Shown here in pieces: positions 26,141-38,559 of a DNA stretch of 64,000 bases. Below the pieces are notes generated by a model, which was not told where the DNA came from, made no database searches, and saw only the letters and a program-made list of their open reading frames with translations. The DNA is from Phorcus lineatus (lineage: Eukaryota; Mollusca; Gastropoda; Trochida; Trochidae), in the NCBI GenBank assembly GCA_921293015.1, contig OV121096.1:23137729-23201728 (forward strand), written 5' to 3'. The position numbers and the translations under genes were made by a program. Positions within the stretch are counted from its first letter, which is position 1. Every line of letters begins with the position of its first letter.

Positions 26141-28261
26141 TAATCTTGTTTTGTTATTGTGGATGATTTCTGATTGATACAGTATTGATGACAAATCGCT
26201 GAATGATTCACCAATTCGCTTACCTTAGGCGGTTCTTGCGTTTTTATAGGAAATACGGTACCACTGGCCATGTTCGAGTGCACGGGTATTTTACTGTTTT
26301 ATTGAACTTGAAATAGATCATGATGTATATTGATGAATTGATTATGATGAAGATTGAGGAGTCCTTTATCTGGGGCAGTGAAAGGCTTTAGAAAGGGCTG
26401 TTAATCGTTATTAGACCCTGTCCAGTTTGTTCTTGTGACATAGATTTGTAGATTTTGTCATCTGTCATGAAACAGAGAGAGCCAAAAATTGAATTTTAGG
26501 AATAAGTTGAAAATTGTGCAAAGAATTTTACAACTAATTCTCAAGCTTGGTATATTGAACAGCGATTATTTCTATGGCATTGGGACAACAATGTTATCAC
26601 GTGAAACATCATGAATAAAAGGTCATTTGTCTTTCGTTACTAACAGTAGTGTATATTTGCAAAAATACTCTTTCAGGAAGTAAAATCAAATATGTCGATC
26701 TCTCTTCATACATACAGTCATACATACAACTATTAACAACACATATTTATTCATATCTGATCTTTAAAAAAATGTTATATGTTTCATGGGAATCCAGATA
26801 TTAATGTGGCAGGGTTAGTATTTTAAGTTGTATTAATTGTTTATTGTATTGTATAAATAGGTGTACTGAATATATTGTCTTGTCACATTTTTATACATTC
26901 ATACAGAAAAACATTCTTATTAATAAAGAAAAGGAGAAATAAACACCACCGGAGTGTCGAATGAATCATGTTTCTCTGACATCGTGCACATGGGGATTAT
27001 TCCTTACGTGCATTTGAAGGAGAGGCAATGTAAAGAAAATTTGGAGCACGATCGATTTAAATAAGAATATCAATCAGATTATTTATAAGAGTTTTTATTT
27101 CAAAAACACACAACCCACATTGAACTGAAATGATATAATCAGGAAAAGAATACAAAGATAATCGATGTTCAATATTCAAAACCACTATTCAGTTCATGTA
27201 ATCAACAAATACATCGACAATTCTATTCTATTTTATTACTTTCAGTACGACCTGATATGAAAATGATGATCTAATCTATTTAGATTGTGAAATGTATGTA
27301 TCTGTACCAAGCGATACGTTTAGGTGCACGGAAGTTGTCCATTTCACCATGTGATGCACGTATTTAATGTATTTCACGGGGATTTGTGCAGCAAACAAAT
27401 GAAAGAAGATGGTTACAAGGACGTGGAGAAAATGGAGTGGTCCCCTGTTTCAAACAAAAATATATCAGTGTTCCAAGTTTTAGCAGAAGAAGTTGCATGG
27501 TGAAATATATTTGGTGTGTTATATTCTTTAGAATTGTATATTGTCCATTAAGTTTTTAGTGTATGATCTGACGTAAAACATCTAACTTCATCACCAAAAT
27601 AAATCTAAGAAAATATCAAAAGTCAAACTTGGAGGCAAAGGGACCCGCAAGCCTAGGGTGTAAGTCACGATTCAGTAAACGTGGCGAGGCGTAGCCGAGA
27701 CATGACCACCGTATCAAACTTAGAAGTTGGTTTTCAGATAGCAAACAGTTTAATAACCGACCTCTCGTTTGCTCTGAAATCAATCATCTAAATATAACTA
27801 CCTCTAATATTGATCTGATAACCAAACCACGTGGTGTATCTTTTTATGATGATGCCAGTATATTGAACAGGTGAGGTAACAGTATCACAGTTTCTTGCAT
27901 GCGTCCGAAAATACATCTCGAGTTTAGAATCCGATTTAGTTCGGATCATAAAACAACTAACTTTGTAGTTGCATGGATATTATTTAATGTATTCATAGTT
28001 GAGTGGTATTCATATAAGCTTATAGCTTTTTTACCAATCCAATTCTTTGTTGAAATAATTATTTTGAAAGCATACATAAATATGAAATTTATCTTCTTTT
28101 GTTACTGGTGCAATATTTGATCATTCCCAGTCTATCATCCCAGTCTTTAGGACCTCATCAGCATGGCGCGTGTGGAACATGGTTAGACTTTCAGCAATGC
28201 AACATCATCAACGTCGCAAAGCAATTTATGAAAATTCCACTCATTCACCTGGATGTCTAAT
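26141..28261. other. non-coding DNA
   Basis: AT-rich. A short inverted motif gcgaggcgtagccgag near 27680, within a GC-richer stretch (27630-27710), resembles hairpin tips of foldback elements but could not be extended into a full element. Confidence 0.45.
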
Positions 28262-28487
28262 ATATATATTATTAGCATAATTTGCAATATATCCTAGTAC
28301 ATTGTACTATATTTTGTTATAAAAACGCTTGTAATGCGATGTTAACGATCATATCGTTTCATCCCTCATGAGTCAATACTATTGACGAAATACTAGTATC
28401 GGATTAAAATGATTCTACAAACGACTATGTGAAGTATGTTATATTTAATCTATATCTGACCTTGCGTTTGAACCAATTCAACTTTTC

Positions 28488-28493
<6 letters not shown>
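28262..28493 (+). mobile_element. dispersed repeat copy 1 carrying a hammerhead-ribozyme fold
   Basis: It aligns by eye over about 200 bases with 46332-46538, including the shared blocks caatatatcct, aatgcgatgttaacgatcat and acgactatg, and both copies run into an AT microsatellite. This is a non-autonomous repeat family. The hammerhead inside (28347-28414) suggests kinship with retrozymes or Penelope-associated ribozyme elements, which are known in molluscs and other metazoans. Neither end shows a clear target duplication. Confidence 0.6.
28347..28414 (+). ncRNA. degenerate type I hammerhead ribozyme, copy 1
   Basis: Elements in order: outer stem I ATCAT (28348-28352); inner stem I ATCC (28361-28364); core CTCATGA (28365-28371) where the consensus is CTGATGA; stem II GTCAA/TTGAC (28372-28376 with 28382-28386, loop TACTA); GAAA (28387-28390); a very short stem III A-TAC/GTA-T (28390-28393 with 28396-28399, loop TA); then C at 28400 as the cleavage nucleotide. 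The 3' strand of stem I follows as GGAT (28401-28404) and ATGAT (28409-28413), with internal loops between. All stems pair. One essential core base differs, so activity is unlikely. Short stem III is typical of minimal animal type I hammerheads. Confidence 0.62.

Positions 28494-28548
<55 letters not shown>
28494..28548 (+). repeat. (AT)n microsatellite
   Basis: About 27 AT units directly downstream of hammerhead repeat copy 1. Confidence 0.97.
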
Positions 28549-28551
<3 letters not shown>

Positions 28552-29483
28552 AGTTAGTCTGAAAAACTGTCGAGACTTGCAAACAATATGTTCGAACTCG
28601 GTGTCTTTCTGCATACGCATGGACCCAGAGGCCCACGGATTTACCATTTAAAGTCAATAATGTTCGCGAAAGTCGAGACATATGTCCACAGATCATTACC
28701 CCAGAGGTAATCAACCTATGCCGATGGAATGCGTAGTACTTATACTAATGACAGTTGTTTACATAGTTATGCAGTAAAGGCGGTTGTGAATTTTATGAGT
28801 AAACGTGTGACCTTTCACCCCTGGTGCGGACAAATGTGATTTATGTTAGAAATATATTCACGCCCGTCGTTTATGTCATCTGGCTTCTAAGCGCCGTCTA
28901 AGGTTGCTTAAACTCAAGCGCTTAATCGCAACCGTTTCAACACAGATCGCCCCACGAGAGACGTTTAGAAGTTTGCGGTGAAGCAGGTCAAACATATGGA
29001 TGATAAGTTTCGTGAATTTTGTGAAGAGATTTCTACTTCCAAATTCTATTCAAGATCTTAAATCTTATACGATAATATGAGAAATAGAAAAAGTCACACC
29101 GGAATACTATTTATGACAACTATATTATGTATTTATATAACAACTGTTCTGCTTGTTTTCTTTTAAATCTGACTATTAATCAAGGAATCCGTGTAAAGTT
29201 CCTGGCAACTAACTTAGCTTGTTTATAATTCACACTTTAGAGTATACAACAGCTGCTTTAATGTTATTCTTCAGGTGAATACCATCCAAGAAGCCGTGTT
29301 ATCTTGAAAAAAGTGATATCTATATTAATCTTACTGTCCATCTTTATTCCCATGTCATACTTTATACTATGAAAATAAAACTGAACAAATATTGCAACTT
29401 GACTTCTTGTAAATGGTGTCGACCTCTCGTGCCTTGTTTGTGTGTGTGTGGGTGTGGGTGTGTGTGTGTGTGTGTGTGGGTGT

Positions 29484-29518
<35 letters not shown>

Positions 29519-30479
29519 CACTGTAGATCACGCCGCACTACCTACCTACTCTCCTAGCTGCTCTCTATATAGATTACCGTAGCCATATTCTGGAAATAAG
29601 GTGTTTTCGCAAGTACATATTTGTATTGATTTCACAACTTTTATATATTTTGGGGTTTTTACCTTTCGTTTACGGCAAAAAGGGTCATCAACCTATGAAC
29701 CAAACTAATCCTAAATTAAGTATATTACATTGTTGTTGTTTTTTTCTCTAAAATGCTAATTGCCAGTTATTCCGAAAATGATTATTCTCAATCCATGGTA
29801 ATGCACCCTTTGAACAGTATCAAACCAAGTTTAACACATTACAAAAAAATAAATGTTGATTGCTTAAATTTTTGCTTATTTCATTTTTATATAATCTTTT
29901 GTTTTGTTATTTTCCATCTTGATTTCCTTATTACCGATCCTTTTTACGTAACGGATCGTTTAAATTCATCTCCATACACCTAGTTTACGAATCCAATACA
30001 CACCAGACCATACACCAATCCCATGAGCAAGAAAATCATTCACTAAAAGACGTTAATTAAGTCTATTAGATACCAAGTCTAGATTAACAAACCCATGTAA
30101 TTCATCATTCATGGCTTTTTTCATGTGTTTTTGTTTGTGGACATTCATAAATTACATTTTTCGACACTTTCTAAGTGTTATTTCAAATCCCATAATTAAA
30201 AAAGAAAAATTATTCGGGGCACATATTTCAAAAAATCAATTATGTTTTTAATTCATTTTAATAAGTGATTTTTAAAATAAGTTAGCAGTAATGTCTCTGT
30301 TTACATCATGTGGTCCCGTAACTCAGCCGAACATAAATCACAACAGCCCTGTCCGAGGTAAATGATGCTTTTGTTTTATTACAGCTCCTAAAACCGTTCC
30401 ACTTGAGTGATTCGCCGACCCCGCTGTCTTAGACAGACTTTGCTAATGACATTTCTGTGATGATGACATTCACCTCTAT
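28549..30479. other. non-coding DNA
   Basis: A mildly GC-richer stretch at 28560-29000 and the (TG)n at 29438. No gene recognised. Confidence 0.5.
29438..29517 (+). repeat. (TG)n microsatellite
   Basis: About 80 bases of TG with gggtgtgggtg interruptions. It gives spurious His/Thr-Pro and Cys/Val frames. Confidence 0.97.
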
Positions 30480-30735
30480 CAAGTAAGGCGAATTTTCTTC
30501 CGTATAAGACACAGCGCTTTCATTGGCTGATTGGCGAGACGGCTCAACCAATGAAAAGCGTTGTGAAATGGGTCATTCTCATTGAAGCCCGTACGTAGAA
30601 ACAAGCAGCTTGGGGACACAATGCGAATATGACAGTAAGAGTGAGAGTATAAAGAAAACACGGCACTGCACTAGCGTTCGTCTTGAGTTACTGAGACTCC
30701 CCGGAGACAAGTGACACTGTATGGCAGCAGACAAG
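30480..30735 (+). promoter_or_regulatory. CCAAT/TATA promoter with a short candidate first exon
   Basis: Three CCAAT boxes (inverted at 30522-30526 and 30530-30534, direct at 30548-30552) precede a TATA box TATAAAG at 30648-30654 by about 100 bases. A start site would fall near 30675-30685. Downstream, ATG at 30721 gives M-A-A-D-K and meets a strong donor AAG|GTGAGA at 30736. The block is visibly more GC-rich than its flanks. Joining in phase 0 would fit the exon at 53268 of the ESE gene but would hit a stop at once if joined to the 52269 exon. It may be a distal alternative promoter of the ESE gene, or the start of a gene whose other exons I cannot see. Confidence 0.42.
30648..30654 (+). promoter_or_regulatory. 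TATA box candidate
   Basis: TATAAAG about 100 bases downstream of clustered CCAAT boxes and 25-35 bases upstream of a GC-richer leader. Spacing is right for RNA polymerase II, but no transcript evidence is available from sequence alone. Confidence 0.4.
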
Positions 30736-30739
30736 GTGA

Positions 30740-33700
30740 GAGAAAGCACTCTAGCATAGGAAAAACATACAGAACACAATACTCTTGAAGTTTTCTGTGA
30801 AGTGAGTTGATACCGGTGAAGCGTTTTCAAGGAAAATCAATCTATACGAAATACGAAGCTTTCCATTGAAGAAGTTTGTTATCAATATATTTAATCAATG
30901 TTTGGTACAGAAAGAAAACTTCATTGGGATGGATATTCAAATTATTTTGATTGGTGAAATGCAAAATTGTTTACCATAACGTGAGTACCTTTTTAAAGAC
31001 AAGTTTTCTTACATAAATTATATTTTGTATTGTTTTTTAATTTCGTATGACAATGATTCCATTTACCAATATTATCACAACCCTTTTATCAGGTTATACA
31101 GAAAGCTATCTGTTTTCAAAAGATAAGAGCAACTTCCTCATGATTCTTTGATGTTCGGTTAAATCTTTTGTAAAGAAAATTCATATTCATCAATTAGCAC
31201 CATTATTTACATGTTTAGCCTCTCATAACTTTCCTTAACTTGCTGTGTTTGTATTCATATAAAGACAGACATACATACATATGTTTTTATAGTTCTCAAA
31301 TCCCCACTTTGTTGATAATGAAAAAGAACTATCCAAAATCAAGTATACTCACATAAGACAGAGTTTTACTCCATAAACGATATGCAACGACATAATCAGT
31401 GTAGCATTTGTCTATTTCAAGCTTCATATTGACAGCATATAAGTGTGAAGTATATATATATATATATATATATTCACACATTTTGTATCTGCAATAAGGA
31501 AAACTACCAATACGTGAACTGTTCATATGAATGCTTCATTTGATAATCAATGCTCTCGTCATTATGACTAGTTGGGCAGAAATTTTCCTTCTTTATTTCA
31601 AACTTGATTTTCAAGTTATGTTGTCATACGGTTTAGTATCATGTGCAACGAAGACATACGCTTTATGAAGGCGTTATTATCCTTTATGTTAATCCTTTAA
31701 TCTCATTTGCAAGGAAAACTTAAGATTATTTTTCGTATTAAAAAAGACATGTATGCATAAATCCCGTATAGTTTTTCTTAGTGACTTGCATTTCTTATTC
31801 CTAAATTCAAATATTACTTGAATCGAAACCGTCTGTCCAGTATTTTCTGTATTAAGTATTCAAAGTATTTGTTAACAATTGTATCAAATATTAGGCATAC
31901 AATGTATTTTGTATTCAAGCTATTGTGTACTCACTAAATCACACGGTAAACGGTATCAAGACCTATTTGCTAAGTTAGTGCTGTTATCCTTTTAACCTTT
32001 TATGAATCTTTTAACATCGATTGGTAACATTTCAAGGTATGTCTCCATAGATAATGAGACATGAATGCTTCGGTTTTCGTGAAATCCACGCGCATTCATG
32101 CAAATACTTGATATCAAACGTCATTTCTTAAACTGTATAACGTTACGTCAATTGCAAATGTTTAATTTCGAGGAACTTTTCAAAGCAGTATAGACAGGGT
32201 TAGCTGATAATGATACTTATTATTATGATAGGGGACCCGTTTTTACACGTTATACACCTACATTTTGACATATTTTTGTCAAAACCTATGTTCCTCAGAA
32301 CTGGTACTTTTGAATTTCCACTCGTCAACCATGCGTAAAGACACCGATGAGATTACATTGTTGTTCTCCTAGCATCAAATCGTTTATTCATTTGAAATTT
32401 ATTATCACAGTCAGTATGCCTACTGATATTATATTGTATTTGGCATGGATCCATGCAATTCCCTTAGAAGTATTTCTTGTTCGGAAATGGCAGTGGTTAA
32501 TTTGTTGGCCAGACAAGTTTCGATCATTTCTATAGGAGTTTCAAGTGTATCTTATGCACTATGCTATGCAGTGCTAATGTTTCTTTCCTTAAAGACATTC
32601 GCATAAACTATTGGCCACTTTAGACTATACACAATATACTAAATACGCCCTTAGTTAAATGCTTACCACTTTCACATAGTTACTCGATCTTTAATGATCC
32701 ACTTTGAAGTTGTTAAATGTCAAATTAGGTCTCTATGATATTGGTTGACGACGAGCCTTGGGTTAAGGGTCAGGCTAGCCTGTTTGAGCCTCAAGGGCCC
32801 CAGGTTAGAGAGACCGCTTGGATAATGTTGACTTCTGACCCTGATTTTGTCACCGAATCGGCAGCTGGTTGTGCAACAAGGGAGTTTATGCGGGCAGGCA
32901 TTTCGCTGTGTGTTGCTACATGTTAAACAAAGCTAACTAGCTAGGTTAATATTGACTAACTTGCCAGATCACCGGGTCACGTGATCAACATTACAGCAAA
33001 AGGCGGTAACAGTTTACATGGAACTAAACATTCAAGGTTATGCTTTGTTTGCCTTTCCTTAAAAATGTAAATTTTGGCAAAAACGTTGCTATCTCCGACA
33101 AAGCAAAGTAGAGCGGGCTAATGCTCCCTCCCTGGCGAACACATACTCCGCCACAATAAACAGATACGAACCAATACAGTCTTTTACTCCATATTATTTT
33201 ATTTTCCTTTAATATTTTAACAAAGTTTGTTGATCAACTCAGCTCGGCGTGAGAGGCTATTTTCATGTTGATCGTCGGCAAAGAAAATCTTTCTCATGAT
33301 ATTAATTTGAATTTTGATACTCTTTATCGAATGAGATACTTTATGATTAGATCGAAGACCAATATACTTTTACGATATTTTCTCATCAATTTGTAAGTCA
33401 TTTTCTTTATGAAGCGCGCTGTCATTATGAATCTCAAAACATGAAGTCATAGGGGAAAATATTTGTACACGAATAGTTTCTTTCAAATTCCTCTTTACAC
33501 CCTTTTATTGTATTCAAAACGTTTATAGGTATTACGCATCATGCAATTTAACGGTCCACGACACATTTTATTAAAAATAATTTTTCATGTCTTTAACCTT
33601 CCACCGTCGGCTCTTATAAGCGATATCATTTTCTTTTTCAAACCATCATAGTAGTAAGATAATACATATGATACATTTTTCGCTTGACATTATTTTATTG

Positions 33701-34260
33701 ATTGGATTCTCAGAAACGTCGATACTGCTACTTCAGCGTATATCCTTGTGCATGTAAAGATTTGGCTAAAACAGTACATATATATATTTAATACTGATTT
33801 ATTTCAATGAACCATGATTTTTATTATTATTAGGTATGATAGTCTCATGTATGTTTATACGGGTCAAACGTTTTACCTAATATCATTTCATTTCATGGTT
33901 CAAAACTTGTGCATAACATGCACAGGTACATGTAGTGTGTGGTTGATTTCAAATTAAGAGTTCATTTCACAATATCACAGACACAATTGCCTGTCGGAAA
34001 AAAGGGTATTATAAGGGATACATATGTCTTTCTCTGATTACGACGATCTCATATCGCATGTCTCCCCAAAAATAAACATCGTATATACATGTATTATTTC
34101 AAGTAAAGTTATCGGATAATCGCCCGTGTATTGTAAAAGGGGATTTTTCACTCACGATCATATCATAAGATAAACTGTTGTGAAGTGTACCATTTCATTA
34201 ATTCAAAACCTCTACTGATTGTAAAAGATGACATGATATATGGGAGTCCCTTAAACTTTG
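30740..34260. other. AT-rich DNA downstream of the CCAAT/TATA promoter
   Basis: If the 30.5 kb promoter is real, this is intron. A GC-richer block at 32730-33000 has a 63-codon open frame (32735-32926) with no recognised homology. Otherwise featureless. Confidence 0.45.
31451..31473 (+). repeat. (TA)n microsatellite
   Basis: About 11 TA units. Confidence 0.95.
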
Positions 34261-34263
34261 TTT

Positions 34264-34985
34264 GTCGTGTTAACACTGATAAGTCTCTGTTAGTAAAGTC
34301 TGTGGTAGTGTGTCGGGTTTAAACTCAATGTTAGTCTCTGTTACTGACGTATCTGTTAGTATGTCGTGTTAACACTGATAAGTCTCTGTTAGTAAAGTCT
34401 GTGACAGTGTGTCGGGTTTAAACTCAATGTTAGTCTCTGTTACTAACGTATCTGTTAGCATGTCGCGTTAACACTGATAAGTCTCTGTAATAAAGTCTGT
34501 AGAAGTGTGTCGGGTTTAAACTCAATGTTAGTCTCTGTTACTGACGAATCTGTTAGTACGTCGCGTTTATACCAAATATGTCTTTGATGGTCTATCTCCT
34601 TTATATTTAATATCAGTCTCTGATACTTAAGTCTTTGTTTGTGTGTCCCGTTTATGGTGAATAGTAGTCTCTGGTTCTAAAGTTTATGTTAGTAGTCCCA
34701 CTTGTACTGAATAATAGTATGTAATTCTGAATTAGTCATCGCAGTCGTGTTTATACTAAATATTTGTCTCTATTAGTAAAGTCTTTATTAGTATGTCGCA
34801 TTTATTATGAATATTAGCCTCTGTTACTAAAGTCTTTATTAGCATGTCGCATTTATTATGAATATTAGCCTCTGTTACTAAAGTCTTTATTAGTATTTCG
34901 CATTTATTATGACTATAAGCCTCTGTTACTAAAGTCTTTATTAGTATGTCGCATTTATTATGAATATTAGTCTCTGTTTTTTCTT
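34264..34985 (+). repeat. tandem array: 99-bp dimers then 51-bp monomers
   Basis: Three 99-base units start with gtcgtgttaac or gtcgcgttaac at 34264, 34363 and 34462. Each is a dimer of two related 48-51 base halves sharing agtctctgtta. From 34795 the array continues as simple 51-base units (34795, 34846, 34897, 34948). The segment between (34560-34795) is degenerate. It is a nice record of monomer to dimer evolution. Confidence 0.9.
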
Positions 34986-35773
34986 AAAACAGACTGAAAA
35001 TACTAAACCTTTGATAAAAGAAAACTTTAAAAAAACGTTTAGTCGAAACACATTTTAGATTTACAATAACTGACTGATTAAAAAACGAGCATCAAATGTA
35101 GAAAAGAGACAAAAATAACGAGTTTTACCATTTGCATAGAAAACATATTATTGCATGTAAAATGAATAACAATTTAACTGTAGAATATGTAAACAAGTTT
35201 ACGTAACAAGAGTGGATGAGTCATAAACGAGAACATTAGGGTATCCTTATGGCAGATTTTGCTATAAAGCATATACAAAAATAAACATTTACTGACTCAT
35301 AAAATATTTTTAAAAACTCAATATAGATATATTAGATGAATATGAAATATTTCATTTTTAATCTTTCATGGTTCATTTGGCCTGACCTGCAGCTGTGAAT
35401 TCAGCTATATCTGACTTGTAGAGCTTGTTTATACACTGCAATAGCGCCAGGCCAGATAGCTCCGAGAAGATCTTTAGATTTACATGTTTTCAGTGTGTCA
35501 ACATCTAAAGATCGTTCACTTTCTCGAATACCTCCAAAAAAGTAATGATTAAGTTGAAGATCTGATCACAGACGGCGAGGAGAAGGGCGTTGTCTATATC
35601 CCCCGCTTTGGTCCAAGTGATAGTAAATCAGCATGCTCGCCCTATCCAGACACTTGCTTCTGCTGTCAGAATCTTGTGCGTCATCTAGATCTACTGGGGC
35701 GAGCATAGAATAGGTAATCGTCTTTCCATGATGAATTTACGTGTCCACAGCCGGAGATATCTTGAATATGAAA

Positions 35774-36097
35774 TATGACATATCATCTTAATATTTATCA
35801 CTGCTTTCGTATATGGACAAAAATTATTTTTTTACTTTAAAATAATTTAAAGCGAAACCAGATTATGCAAAAATTCAGGTGAATTCGAGAATGAATATGT
35901 AGCAAATGATGTATAAAGAGTTATGCGTTGTTCTATAATATTCATATGACATATCATCTTAATATTTATCACTGCTTTCGTATATGGGCCAAATATTATT
36001 TTTTTACTTAAAAATAATTTAAAGCGAAACCAGATTATGCAAAAATTCAGGTGAATTCGAGAATGAATATGTAGAAAATGATGTATAAAGAGTTATG
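35774..36097 (+). repeat. 171-bp direct duplication
   Basis: Segments 35774-35925 and 35945-36097 are nearly identical, from atatgacatatcatcttaat to gatgtataaagagttatg, offset by 171 bases. Few differences, so recent. Confidence 0.92.
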
Positions 36098-36414
36098 AGC
36101 TGTTTTTGTGGAATATGGTGTTACGTATTTGACATATTTGCATCTATATCAGTGTTCACCTTATCTATCTATCAATCTCATCCCCCTACACCTGTAGACG
36201 CGTATTACTAGCCCTTTGAACAGTTGATGCACCCTCTCTCCTTCTTTAAGTGATGATTATCAGTGCGCTTCTCTTTGACTCGCTACATAATAGCTGGGCC
36301 AAAAGGTAAGTCATGTCGTGTTTTAAGATTTTCAATTCTTGCCTTCCAATTTTATGAGCATTTAGGTAGCTTGATTCGCATACCAAGAAATGAATACTAT
36401 ACAATGACAGATTT

Positions 36415-36500
36415 ATGCATAGCTCGGTTGAAATGTACAGTAGTTACCGAGTTTGCCTTCGGATTGAGAGGTTCCTGGATTTGAACCCTGTCAGAGTCTA
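36415..36500 (+). mobile_element. tRNA-derived SINE-like fragment
   Basis: gagtttgccttcggattgag resembles a tRNA anticodon arm and is followed by ggttcctggatttgaaccctg, a slightly decayed T-arm. No acceptor stem. Consistent with a tRNA-headed SINE copy. Confidence 0.45.
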
Positions 36501-38427
36501 TATATTATTCTGTTATAGAGAAGTGGCTCTCCCAAAACATCTACCAAGGTTCAAATCAACTCCCATTATTAAACTTTACGCTATGGTTTCGTTAACTACT
36601 AACGATCATCTTAATGGTTTGAAAAATAAGGCCCTTAATTGTCTATGTGCGGTAACATCGGTTATTTTAATAATAAAATAAGAAAGTCAGTGTGATCGCT
36701 AGTAAAAGACAACGCTAACTGTTTTCACAGCTTTGTGTATTCCTCCTGTAATAATTATAAATATTATTTTTAAAAACTTGTCCATGATATGTGTTGTTTA
36801 ATTTTAATTAATTTTGGATATATTGGTCACTAAGAGATTATTGCAGTAGTGTATGCTTTGTGAGGTGGGTGGCCGTGTGTGTGTTCCCTATACTTTCAGA
36901 TTTGTTTTCAACAGAAATTCGAACATTTTTTCATAAACTATGTAGGTATTTACATATCTTGTGTTTTCAAAATTACATTTCGTGAATTTAAAAAATCGTT
37001 TGATCTATCGTGTTACGTATGCGTGATTTAGTTCGACCCTGATGACTACGTTTTTTGAAAGTATTAACATTTCTCAAATGAACAGATGTACAAGAATTAT
37101 TTTATCATTACTTTGGTTACATAGCAACGGTTATTACCTTCACAAACACACCTTCTAATGTGTGAATACACATTCTTTAAATAAATACAAATATGTAGAA
37201 CTTGATGAACAGTATGCTGAATTAATTCATAAAAACTTAAAATAGAACAGTCGTTGTTTTGATTTCTACAAATATTAACACCATTTCTGTGCACCTTTAT
37301 TCAAACAGAACACTTTTGATATTAATTTTATCTGACTTGGCAATGCTGGTCTCTCAATTTAGGAAAGATCACAATGTTTTCAAATCTATAAACATTGAAA
37401 TATTTCAAATTAAAGATTTTTAACTGTTAAAACATCGGTCCTATAATGTATGACAGTCCGTCTATTCGTCGTATGCTTCAAGATTTACATTCAGTATTTC
37501 TGGACGCACTTTATGCATCAAACCTTTGAAGGATAACATTTATCAAATGTTTGATAATGATAAGTAACTGGTAAACTTTTTTGTCACAATGCATTGCATT
37601 CCCTCTGTTCGGCCGTCTTTCTTTCTTAGAAATATAACCTTTATCAATTTTTTTTTATAATTAGTAACTTGTAAAACATCGTTCCCACAATGCAAACTGT
37701 CCTACTGTGCTAATTATGATATCGCTTCTGGTGATTTTTCTCCTCCTATCCCGTCAAACACCACATGAACACTTCCGCCTTTATTCCATATTTATCTAAC
37801 TTCTGAAGACGTTATTAAACTGCAATTTGATAATCATTATGTCACGGCATCTGCCTCACTTAATATTTCTGTTTACCTTGTTTCATCTCCGGAGGAAGTG
37901 AGTGGATTCGGGTGGCCGGAGACAATGTCTTCTAACGATTCACTAAATAAGCTGATTTGCGGCAAAGGGAATATTTTGAAAAGGCTTGAATCAGATCGCA
38001 TCGATTTCACAGGTTTACGATCTTGTTAACTCTGTCAATCTTAATTGACTTCTAAATAGTCCTTTAATTTTAAGAAAAATCAACTTTGATCTCGATCGTT
38101 TGAATTTTCAGATGAAAAATTTTCCAAGATGAATTGTGCATATGAAATGTGATTATTTCTCTATTGTATGGAATAGACAAATAATTGGTTGTTCCATACA
38201 AGAATGAAATATATTTGAAATAAATGAAATCGCTTTGAACTAGGTACACTTATCTTTTAAAGTATTGTTTATAGGCGGATAGAGGTATTTGAAAATGTTT
38301 GAATCTGTTTCATATGTAATCTTGATCGTTTGAAACAGTAAGAGAATGAAACTATTCCAATCGCATGCTATATTCAATGTAATGACTACATAGAACAGAA
38401 CAACGCACAGATGAAGAACAGAATGAT
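36500..38427. other. AT-rich non-coding DNA
   Basis: No gene, RNA or repeat structure recognised. Confidence 0.5.
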
Positions 38428-38456
38428 GGGACAGACAGACAGACAGACAGACAAAC
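38428..38456 (+). repeat. (GACA)n microsatellite
   Basis: A short run of gacagacagaca leading into the larger purine-rich array. Confidence 0.85.
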
Positions 38457-38559
38457 AAAGAGCCCATAGACTGAGGTACCGGGGAGATGTATCAGGGTAT
38501 TGTTGGAGCCTCGCAGATACACATATTTATCCTTATTTAGCCGATTTAAACCACACAGA

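Noticed and set aside
28120-28165. Minus-strand CTGATGAGGTCCTAAAGAC as a further hammerhead
   Set aside because: A stem-II-like GTC/GAC is present, but the GAAA block reads TGGG and no stem III or stem I could be paired.
29264-29557. His/Thr/Pro-rich and Cys/Val-rich frames
   Set aside because: Translations of the (TG)n microsatellite on either strand.
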